Below are positions 16,271-23,235 of a stretch of 42,962 nt of DNA, one piece after another (position 1 is the stretch's first letter; each line of letters opens with the position of its first letter). Source of the DNA: Clostridiales bacterium (lineage in GTDB: Bacteria > Bacillota > Clostridia > Oscillospirales > CAG-382); contig DMMZ01000021.1 in the NCBI GenBank assembly GCA_003452915.1, positions 1 to 42,962 of the forward strand, in the 5' to 3' direction. The notes below the pieces were generated by a model. It saw only the letters and a list, made by a program, of their open reading frames with translations. It was not told the origin of the DNA and did no database searches. A program made the position numbers and the translations under genes.

Positions 16271-18805
16271 ATGAAGAAAATAACAAAACTTTCTGCAGTT
16301 TTAATGTCGCTGTTTCTGTTGGTAGGTATGCTACCTATTTCAAGCATTGCTTACGGTTCCACAGACAATAAATTGATTGTTACACATTTAAACACTGCCA
16401 GCACTGAAGGGGCAGGTGTTATACTTACACCTACTACAGGTGAAACCGTTTCTAGCGGTTATAACTGGTGGATGCTCTTTACCTTTGATTGGAACGAGAC
16501 TGATAACTGTTACAAAGTAACTAAGGTTCAGACTAATGCTAACAATTCTGATAAATCCACCACCGTAATTCCCGAAAACGGCTTTGTTTATGCTGTCAAT
16601 ACAGGAAACAATTATTCTTCCAGTGGTGGAATAAATTATATAACTACCTCTGTTACGAATTCATATAATTATGCAAAAACTCTTACAGTCGGAGCTAAAG
16701 CATATGTTTACAATACAGATATAAAGAATGATGTTATTGATAATAACGGCGTAAATTGGTATGAGAGTACTTATGTTTCAAATTCATACATAAAAATTGG
16801 GACACCCGATGCAACAGGTACTCCATATAATCCCAATAATACAGAAGAAATTCTTTTCAAGCAAACTCTTGGTGTAACTCACATAAATTCAAGCGAATAT
16901 AATACCGGTATGTCGAAAATTTTTACAAAATCCTTTTCAACCGATATTTCAGGGAATAATGCCAACGCTAATTATGCTTGGTGGAAGGTTGCCGTGTTCG
17001 AATGGGACAACATTGATAGCTGTTATGTGTTAACGAGCATTAACCTTAATATAGGTAATAACTATACAAAACAACCATCAATCCCCGAAAATGGCTTTGC
17101 ACTTGCTGTTATAACAGGAAATTCCACAACAGACGCCGCTTCGGCTAACATGGATAAAATCAAGGTAGGTGCAAAAGCGTATGTTTACGGTGCAGACCTT
17201 GGTGCTGGTACAATAACCTCATCAGCAAAAATCTGCGTAAACCTCCCCGATACTGCACTTATCGAGTATAAACCGACTTTGAGCGGAGCCAGACTTGCCG
17301 CCCCCACGCTTACAAATATGACCGAAAACAGAACCATCACCACCAATGCCGGTTTTACAATACAATGGGCGGCGGTTACAGGTGCAACCGGTTATGTTGT
17401 TAATGTAAATAACTCTTTCTATGTTACCGACGGACCTCTTGTAGTTAATAATCAAACAACAACCGGAACTTCATATGCAATAAGCGGCGATAAACTAGAA
17501 ATTGGCAAAACCTATGCGGTTTCCGTTTATGCAATCGGAACAGGCAAAGCTGCTAGTATCATCTCCAGAGCTAAACTTGCGGTTATAAGCGAGGAGGCAT
17601 ACACAAGCACACTTCGAAACAAGACCATTGTTGCTTTTGGAGACAGTCTTACTGCAAGGTCGGGTTGGGTAAATCTTCTGGGCGGTCGCTTCGGTGCCGA
17701 TGTCATCAATTCTGGTGTCGGAGGAGATAACACCAATCAAGGTAAAGCAAGATTTGCTTCACAGGTTGTTGCTAATAATCCCGATATCGTTATCATTAAC
17801 TTTGGTATGAATGACCAGGCAGTCGGAATGTCTTCGGGCAATCCCCTTGTTTCGCTTGATATATATACTCAGAACCTCGAATATTTTGCTTCTGAATTGA
17901 TTGAAGCTGATATTGATGTCGTTTTTGTTACACCTAATAAAGTTTGCACCGAGAGCGGATATTACGTACCCGGCGGATATGGTATAAATTATGGTTCAGA
18001 CAGTATGCTCGCTTTCTGTGATGCAATGAGAAAGGTCGCTGTAAAATACGGTTGTGGTTTGGTTGATATTAACAAAGAATGTGAAGACGAAGACCTGACC
18101 GATTTCCTGAGTGCAGGTGATGGTATCCACCAATCCACCTACGGACATGAGAAATATGCCGAATATATAGGCGATTATCTTGCTGCTGTTTATGACAACA
18201 AAGAGCTGGCTTCCGTTGATGTAAAATATGTTGATTCGACAAGCGCAACTCTTGCAGATACAATAACTTTATACGGTGCCGTCGGTGCTAAAATTATTAT
18301 TCCCGGCAAAGATATAGAAGGATATGCTTCTGTTATCGATAAAAATTATACCTTTACCTCTACAAACGGAACTGTTACCTTCCAATATGCCACTCCTTCC
18401 GGAATACAAACCAAGAATGACAGCAATTTTAAAATCGAAGGAAATAATATCTTTATCAGTTCTGATGAAATGAATAGCGCAGCAGTTCTTGGACAGATAG
18501 AAACCGCTGCTGTTACCTGTGTTAATAAAACCGGTAGCTATGTCGGTACAGGCAGTAAAATTCAACTTAAATCAGGCGATACAGTTATTGCTGAGCTTAC
18601 TGTAATTCTTCGCGGTGACGCATCGGGAGACGGAAAAATAAACTCTTCAGATTATCTGCTTGTAAAGAGACATTTCCTGGAAACTTATACACTTACAGGT
18701 GAATTCCTTTCCGCAGCGGATGTTGACGGAAGCGGAAGTGTATCTTCAACCGATTACCTTAAAGTTAAAAGACATTTCCTTGGTAGCTTTGATATTCACG
18801 CATGA
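16271..18805 (+). CDS. Secreted SGNH/GDSL hydrolase with repeated N-terminal modules and a type I dockerin
   Basis: An 844-residue exported protein. It has a signal peptide (1 to about 29); two copies of one module (about 34-195 and 200-330, each with a WW(M/K) strand, an FxWDN or similar motif and IPENGF); and a fibronectin-III-like segment (342-440). The SGNH esterase/lipase domain follows, with FGDS (Ser459), GVGGDN, GMND and DGIH (Asp617, His620) forming the catalytic set. Then come a MucBP-like beta domain (about 645-700), a linker, and a dockerin at 782-844 with two calcium loops (GDASGDGKINSSD and ADVDGSGSVSSTD). It probably deacylates a polysaccharide and attaches to a cohesin. AGGAGG lies just upstream of the ATG. 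Its last codons overlap radC. Confidence 0.88.
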   Translation: MKKITKLSAVLMSLFLLVGMLPISSIAYGSTDNKLIVTHLNTASTEGAGVILTPTTGETVSSGYNWWMLFTFDWNETDNCYKVTKVQTNANNSDKSTTVIPENGFVYAVNTGNNYSSSGGINYITTSVTNSYNYAKTLTVGAKAYVYNTDIKNDVIDNNGVNWYESTYVSNSYIKIGTPDATGTPYNPNNTEEILFKQTLGVTHINSSEYNTGMSKIFTKSFSTDISGNNANANYAWWKVAVFEWDNIDSCYVLTSINLNIGNNYTKQPSIPENGFALAVITGNSTTDAASANMDKIKVGAKAYVYGADLGAGTITSSAKICVNLPDTALIEYKPTLSGARLAAPTLTNMTENRTITTNAGFTIQWAAVTGATGYVVNVNNSFYVTDGPLVVNNQTTTGTSYAISGDKLEIGKTYAVSVYAIGTGKAASIISRAKLAVISEEAYTSTLRNKTIVAFGDSLTARSGWVNLLGGRFGADVINSGVGGDNTNQGKARFASQVVANNPDIVIINFGMNDQAVGMSSGNPLVSLDIYTQNLEYFASELIEADIDVVFVTPNKVCTESGYYVPGGYGINYGSDSMLAFCDAMRKVAVKYGCGLVDINKECEDEDLTDFLSAGDGIHQSTYGHEKYAEYIGDYLAAVYDNKELASVDVKYVDSTSATLADTITLYGAVGAKIIIPGKDIEGYASVIDKNYTFTSTNGTVTFQYATPSGIQTKNDSNFKIEGNNIFISSDEMNSAAVLGQIETAAVTCVNKTGSYVGTGSKIQLKSGDTVIAELTVILRGDASGDGKINSSDYLLVKRHFLETYTLTGEFLSAADVDGSGSVSSTDYLKVKRHFLGSFDIHA

Positions 18806-19518
18806 TTGAAAGCACCGTAAAAAAAGAAGAAAATCCGCATCTTTTTCACAGACAGCGGCTTAAGGAACGCTTTTTGAAACAAGGAGCGCAGAGCTTTGAT
18901 GACAAAACGCTTTTAGAACTGCTTTTGTCCTTTGCGCTTCCTCGAGTTGACACTCGTCCCCTTGCAGCTTCGTTGCTTGATAGGTTCGGTTCTTTATCGA
19001 ATGTTCTGTCAGCTTCAGTAAGCGAGCTGACCAAGATGGAAGGTATTAAGCAGCACACAGCTATATTAATTACTATGTTGCCCGAAATTTCCCGACGTTT
19101 TATAACCTGTGAAACCGAATACTGCTTGAACTTTTTAGACGAAGTTAATACAGTGAAATATTTTAAAGGTTGTTTTGCCGGTTTTAAAGAAGAACGTGTA
19201 ATGCTTTTTTGCCTTGATTCATTCGGCGGACTTTTAGAAAAGAAAGAACTGCACAGAGGAAGTATAAATTCGGCGTCTTTTTCAATGCGGTTGATTACCG
19301 AAGCTGCAATAAACAATTCCTGCAGTAATGTAATACTTGCACATAACCATCCGAACGGTTCGGCAATGCCATCAAACGAGGATATTTATACAACCCAGCG
19401 AATAGCTGCAGCACTATTGATTAACGATATTAATCTTGTCGAGCATTATATCGTAGCAGGCGACCGATGTACCCCGATTATGAAAAACATGCCCGAGAGA
19501 TATGGAAATAGAGGATAA
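18802..19518 (+). CDS. radC: RadC family (JAB/MPN domain) protein
   Basis: A 238-residue cytosolic protein with an N-terminal helix-hairpin-helix region (about 45-100, KMEGIKQHTA) and a C-terminal JAB/MPN domain. The metal-binding motif is intact: HNHPNGSAMPSNED (HxH, then S and D). Despite the name, no repair activity is established for the family; roles in DNA processing at replication forks are proposed. The ATG overlaps the stop of the dockerin gene in an ATGA arrangement, so translation is coupled. That is an odd partner for a secreted hydrolase. A terminator follows directly. Confidence 0.92.
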   Translation: MIESTVKKEENPHLFHRQRLKERFLKQGAQSFDDKTLLELLLSFALPRVDTRPLAASLLDRFGSLSNVLSASVSELTKMEGIKQHTAILITMLPEISRRFITCETEYCLNFLDEVNTVKYFKGCFAGFKEERVMLFCLDSFGGLLEKKELHRGSINSASFSMRLITEAAINNSCSNVILAHNHPNGSAMPSNEDIYTTQRIAAALLINDINLVEHYIVAGDRCTPIMKNMPERYGNRG

Positions 19519-19528
19519 CAATAATACT

Positions 19529-19558
19529 GCCCGGAGTAATTTACTTCGGGCGGTGTTT
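19529..19558 (+). terminator. Intrinsic terminator after radC
   Basis: A near-perfect stem of about 11 bp (19529-19539 with 19541-19551, one internal mismatch pair) followed by GGTGTTTTA. Confidence 0.7.
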
Positions 19559-19650
19559 TATAATGATTAAATTCGCATGCACTTTTGTACTTTTTTCTAT
19601 ATCTTCAGATTTATAAAACAAAAGCCCACAACTGGGGCTTTTTGTGTTTA

Positions 19651-20388
19651 TTATTGCCGCTCATATATATACCCGTCACCATTTCTACCGATACGATTTA
19701 CAACACCAACATTATATAATACGTTAAGTGCAGTTGTGGCTGATTTTTTATTAAGTCCTGTTGCCTTTGCGTAATTTTTTGATGAAAAATTTTCAGGAAG
19801 TGTCTCGGGAATTAATTTTATATAATCCGAAACGCTGTCAATATGTATTTCTTCAATCAATTCAACAGGAATCCGCTCACAGCGTGTTGAACCCTTCTTT
19901 TTATCCTTGCTCCAGCCGTTAAGATAACGATATTCTTTTATATCTATCATCATTAATCGTAATCTTAGATTAGGGTGAGATAATAATGGTTTAATTTTAT
20001 ACAGCTCAAAAAAAGCCTGATATGGCTTGCCTTTTTTAGGACTTTTATGCTGTTTGGATGCTTCTCCTGTTTCCTCGTCAACCCACAAAAGCCATTTCGT
20101 ACTTGGCATCGGAAAAATAACAGTTACCTTCCCAAGTTGTAAAAAGTACTCCAGCTTCTTACGCAACTTTTCAAAACTTCTTGTTTGTATCTCGGTTATT
20201 CCGTTTTCGTTATAAATATCCGCAACAAAAGAGCCGATAGAAACCTCTTGGTTGTCCTCGTTCGGCTCTATAAATCGTTTTAACGTTGCGTGTAACGTCT
20301 TTTCCTGATAGGTTCCTATCCCTGCACAGCCACTGTCGGTTGACAAACAGTATTCCCGTGCTGCAATAAACTTTTCATTGTCTGTCAT
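19651..20388 (-). CDS. Hypothetical protein with a possible PD-(D/E)XK-like core and a C-terminal winged helix
   Basis: A 245-residue soluble protein. The N-terminal half contains EKTLHATLKRFI, then VADIY and EIQTRSFEKLRKKLE, then VIFPMP...KWLLW. A conserved Asp on one strand and a Glu-x-Gln on the next is the arrangement of nuclease-like PD-(D/E)XK folds. It recalls a family I know as DUF8091, though I cannot verify that. The last 60 residues (YAKATGLNKKSATTALNVL) look like a winged helix. The start overlaps the stop of the upstream zinc protease by 4 bases (ATGA), so the two are translationally coupled. Function unknown; a DNA-binding or defence role is speculative. Confidence 0.5.
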   Translation of the reverse strand: MTDNEKFIAAREYCLSTDSGCAGIGTYQEKTLHATLKRFIEPNEDNQEVSIGSFVADIYNENGITEIQTRSFEKLRKKLEYFLQLGKVTVIFPMPSTKWLLWVDEETGEASKQHKSPKKGKPYQAFFELYKIKPLLSHPNLRLRLMMIDIKEYRYLNGWSKDKKKGSTRCERIPVELIEEIHIDSVSDYIKLIPETLPENFSSKNYAKATGLNKKSATTALNVLYNVGVVNRIGRNGDGYIYERQ

Positions 20389-21065
20389 CTTCTTCTGTTA
20401 GCACGTGAGATGAAATATAATAACTGTACTATCGCCGTTAAGAGAGCGGCGACATAAGTCAATGCTGCTGCGGAAAGCACTCTTTTTGCACCTTTAAGTT
20501 CATTTTGATCCAATGTTTGATTTGATTTCAGTATTGCAATTGCTCTGTGCGACGCGTTGAATTCAACAGGTAAAGTAACAAGCTGAAAGAGTGCGACTGT
20601 TCCGAACGCTATAATACCAATCCAAAAAAGCTGCAGCATCTGTAACCAAATTCCAATAAAAATCAGCGGTATTGCAATTTTTGAGCCAACACTGGTTATC
20701 GGAATAATAGCCATTCTCAGTTTTATAAAAGCATAACCTGTTTTGTGTTGAACAGCGTGCCCTGCTTCATGTGCTGCGATTCCAATAGCGGCAATCGAGG
20801 TTGAATCATAAACAGGAGCAGAAAGGCTTATTGTATTGTTGCGTGGGTCAAAGTGATCGGTTAAATTGCCGCCAATTTGATTTACTGACACGTCGGACAA
20901 ACCGTTCTGGTCGAGAATCAACCTTGCTGCTTCTCTTCCTGTCATACCCTTTTGCGAGGCAACCTTGCTGTATTTCTTAAAAGACGAAGAAACCCTGAAC
21001 TGCGCCCAAAGCGAAAGCAGTAGCACCGGAGCCATATATAATAAATAAGCTGGATCAAAAAACAT
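20385..21065 (-). CDS. YugP-type membrane zinc metallopeptidase
   Basis: A 226-residue membrane protein: one N-terminal helix (LLYMAPVLLLSLWAQ), a cytosolic domain with the zinc motif HEAGH (in IAAHEAGHAVQHKTG), then three or more hydrophobic helices. This is the layout of the YugP/DUF zinc-dependent peptidase family in firmicutes. The substrates are not established. A strong AGGAGGGT ribosome binding site lies before the ATG. It is followed by the nuclease-like hypothetical in a 4-base overlap and preceded by gpsA. Confidence 0.85.
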   Translation of the reverse strand: MFFDPAYLLYMAPVLLLSLWAQFRVSSSFKKYSKVASQKGMTGREAARLILDQNGLSDVSVNQIGGNLTDHFDPRNNTISLSAPVYDSTSIAAIGIAAHEAGHAVQHKTGYAFIKLRMAIIPITSVGSKIAIPLIFIGIWLQMLQLFWIGIIAFGTVALFQLVTLPVEFNASHRAIAILKSNQTLDQNELKGAKRVLSAAALTYVAALLTAIVQLLYFISRANRRR

Positions 21066-21106
21066 ATTGTAACCCTCCTGTTATATTATCTGTAATTTTT
21101 TCATTT

Positions 21107-22063
21107 TTAAAATTCTTTTTTTCTGCTGCGTGAGAAAAGTCCCTTCATAGTCTCGGCAGCGTCCTTTTTTTCATATAGCACTGAATAAACCGCTTGGCAA
21201 ATCGGAAGTTCAACATCTTTCCGCTCCGCAAGAGAAATCAATGCTTTAACTGCGTAGCAGCCCTCGGCAAGCTCTTCAAAGTTTTGTCCTTTAACAAACG
21301 CTTCTCCGTATCTTCTATTATGGCTATGTGGTGAAAATAGCGTTGCTTCGTAATCGCCGAGATGGCATAAACCATATGCGGAAAATTCGTTTCCTCCCAT
21401 TGCAGAGATAAGGCGTGCAATCTCTCTTGTCCCTCTCGACATCAAACCGCCCTTTAACGAGGTCAAGCCCATGCCGTCCAGCATTCCTGCCGCTATGCCG
21501 ATAACATTTTTTGCCGCCGCACCAATTTCGTTGCCTATAAGGTCGTTTCCGTAATAAAATCTAATCAAATCGCTTGAAAAGGTCTCTGCAAGAAGTTCTT
21601 TGGTTTCTTCACTTTCGCTGTCAATAACCATGCAGTTTGGAATACCCCTCAGAAAATCCTCGACATGTCCCGGGCCTATCCAGACTGCAACCCTGCTCTC
21701 GCCATCAATATATTCGTTTACTATTTCTGTCAAACGTTTGTTGCTTGTGACCTCCAGCCCTTTCATACAAAGCACGAATGTTTTTTTAGAAAAACCTATA
21801 TCCGAGAATTTCTGCATTAATTCACGAAGTCCCTGTGAGGCAACTGCAATAACAATAATTTCATTGCTGATTGCCTTTTGTAAATCAGATCCGACTGTAA
21901 CATATTCAGTAAGTGTTACAGTACCGTTTGTTCTCTCTTTAATTAACCTTTCAGTTCGCTGCGAACCGCTTCTGCCGTATAAATAGACGTTGTTTCCGCA
22001 CCTATAGAGATACCATGCAAGGAAAACACCCCATCTACCGCAACCTACTACTGTTATATTCAA
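21107..22063 (-). CDS. gpsA: Glycerol-3-phosphate dehydrogenase [NAD(P)+]-like, divergent
   Basis: A protein of about 318 residues resembling GpsA, which reduces dihydroxyacetone phosphate to sn-glycerol-3-phosphate for phospholipids. The N-terminal GxGxWG motif reads VVGCGRWGVFLAW. MKGLE, NEIGAAAKNVIGIAAGMLDG (active-site lysine in AAKN) and the GDY...SHNRRYG end motif are present. It is more divergent than usual: the middle motif is GPGHVEDFLRGIPN in place of GPSxAxE, and GLCHLGDYEATLFSP replaces GLAGLGDLxxTC. I start at the TTG at 22063 because AGGA lies eight bases upstream; the 22084 TTG has no such site. Probably functional, but some variants in this group act on other substrates. Confidence 0.8.
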   Translation of the reverse strand: MNITVVGCGRWGVFLAWYLYRCGNNVYLYGRSGSQRTERLIKERTNGTVTLTEYVTVGSDLQKAISNEIIVIAVASQGLRELMQKFSDIGFSKKTFVLCMKGLEVTSNKRLTEIVNEYIDGESRVAVWIGPGHVEDFLRGIPNCMVIDSESEETKELLAETFSSDLIRFYYGNDLIGNEIGAAAKNVIGIAAGMLDGMGLTSLKGGLMSRGTREIARLISAMGGNEFSAYGLCHLGDYEATLFSPHSHNRRYGEAFVKGQNFEELAEGCYAVKALISLAERKDVELPICQAVYSVLYEKKDAAETMKGLFSRSRKKEF

Positions 22064-22156
22064 TACAGAAATCCTGCCCTTCAAAATTGCTTTTTAATAA
22101 TATTGATTTTATCACACTTATATATTGTAGTCAATTAATAATATTGTTTAATATTG

Positions 22157-22187
22157 TAAAAAAACACCACAGAATAATCTGTAGTGC
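22157..22187 (-). terminator. Intrinsic terminator downstream of thiT
   Basis: Minus strand: CACTACAGA (22187-22179) pairs with TCTGTGGTG (22173-22165) with one mismatch, followed by seven Ts. Confidence 0.75.
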
Positions 22188-22230
22188 TTAAATACTAATT
22201 CTCTTAAGAAACAGTAAGAAAAATTCTTCA

Positions 22231-22306
22231 AAAAAGTCCATATATAATTAAATGGCAAATAATATTATTGCATAATACTATTTGCCAGATTAATAGAGAC
22301 TTTTTT
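22231..22306. repeat. Long imperfect palindrome (MITE-like hairpin) between thiT and its terminator
   Basis: A 76-base inverted repeat: A6GTC at one end and GACT7 at the other. The inner arms contain GGCAAATA and TATTTGCC flanking ATATTAT and ATAATAC, and the centre is TGC. The arms differ in the middle, but the outer and inner parts pair. It could be a miniature mobile element remnant or an mRNA 3' hairpin. Confidence 0.5.
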
Positions 22307-22358
22307 TCGAATTTACCACTGTTTCTAATTCGAATTAATATTAGGAGATGAGCCGTTT

Positions 22359-22946
22359 TTATCTCAAAATATCTTTGAGCTTAATAATAATCGGTGAAGC
22401 CGCAAGTGTTAAAGCCGCTTCCGGTCCCATATATGCAATGTTATAAACCAAAGTATATGTCCATCGTCCAACTGTCGATACATATTCATTCCATTCTTGT
22501 TCTTTGGTTAACTCATACCAAATTATTGCTCCGCTGAATACGTGGCTTGCATATCTTAAAACAAGAACGAAAAAGGTTCCTGCTAATATACTTACAATCA
22601 GCATCTTTCCTTTTTGGCCACCTTTATAAAAGATACCCGCAAGACCGATAATTGTAAATGGAAGAATATAATCGAATATAACTGTTCCGACGATTCCCAT
22701 TGTAGTAGCTGCGTAAGCTATTGTGTTCAAACCGGTTAATATCTGTAAAATTGAATACACGAAGGCTGAACCTAAGCCCCACGATACTCCACGTCTAAAT
22801 GATATTACGATTATAGGCAGCATTGATAAAAGTGTTACCGAACCTCCCAGGGGTGCTTCGTATATTTTTATCAACGATAATACAGTTGCAAGACCTACCA
22901 TTATTGCACATTCGATTAAAATCTTGTTCTTTAAGCTTCTTTCCAT
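22359..22946 (-). CDS. thiT: Thiamine transporter ThiT (ECF transporter S component)
   Basis: A 195-residue membrane protein with six hydrophobic segments, the substrate-binding (S) component that captures thiamine. It pairs with ECF energy-coupling subunits (EcfA, EcfA', EcfT) encoded elsewhere. Family marks include APLGGSVTLLSMLPIIVISFR near residue 35, GLGSAFVYSILQ, and YELTKEQEWNEY in the late loop. AGAGGA lies eight bases before the ATG. A TPP riboswitch with a downstream terminator sits in its leader, which confirms both the substrate and the regulation. Confidence 0.93.
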   Translation of the reverse strand: MERSLKNKILIECAIMVGLATVLSLIKIYEAPLGGSVTLLSMLPIIVISFRRGVSWGLGSAFVYSILQILTGLNTIAYAATTMGIVGTVIFDYILPFTIIGLAGIFYKGGQKGKMLIVSILAGTFFVLVLRYASHVFSGAIIWYELTKEQEWNEYVSTVGRWTYTLVYNIAYMGPEAALTLAASPIIIKLKDILR

Positions 22947-22962
22947 AAATAAAATCCTCTCT

Positions 22963-22998
22963 TAAAAAATTTAAGGCTGTACCGGAAACGGTACAGCC
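22963..22998 (-). terminator. Riboswitch-controlled terminator before thiT
   Basis: Minus strand: GGCTGTACCG (22998-22989), TTTC loop, CGGTACAGCC (22984-22975), then TTAAATTTTTT. It lies between the TPP aptamer and the thiT ribosome binding site and is the expression platform: TPP binding should favour termination. Confidence 0.85.
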
Positions 22999-23024
22999 CA
23001 AGTTAAAAACTTACTGTCATATGT

Positions 23025-23095
23025 TTCCTACGGCGGCATTATCCGCATCAGGTTATTTGGGTATAATCTCAGCCGATTTCTCAGCACCCCATATT
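23025..23095 (-). promoter_or_regulatory. TPP (THI-box) riboswitch aptamer
   Basis: Read on the minus strand, the conserved parts are in order: GGGGTGCTGAGA (P1/P2 side), CTGAGATTATACCC, AACCTGATGCGGATAATGCC, and the closing GTAGGAAA. These match the thiamine-pyrophosphate aptamer core (CUGAGA, ACCUGAU, GGxUAAUGCC). It precedes thiT, as expected. Confidence 0.96.
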
Positions 23096-23181
23096 TATAT
23101 GATACATTCTTAAAGAATAAGCCCATCCGCAGTTCTATTGGCTTAAATATAGCTGCGTCTTTAAGAAGCATCTTTTGTATT

Positions 23182-23209
23182 ATTATATCATAATACATTC
23201 TTTTGTCAA
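23182..23209 (-). promoter_or_regulatory. Sigma-A promoter of the thiT riboswitch transcript
   Basis: Minus strand: TTGACA (23209-23204), 16 bases, TATAAT (23187-23182). It lies 27 bases past the end of the DUF4340 gene. The transcript would carry about 80 bases before the aptamer, including a hairpin with CGCAG/CTGCG arms nested in TCTTAAAGA/TCTTTAAGA arms. Confidence 0.75.
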
Positions 23210-23235
23210 TAGATTTTTCTGATTGATTAATTTTA

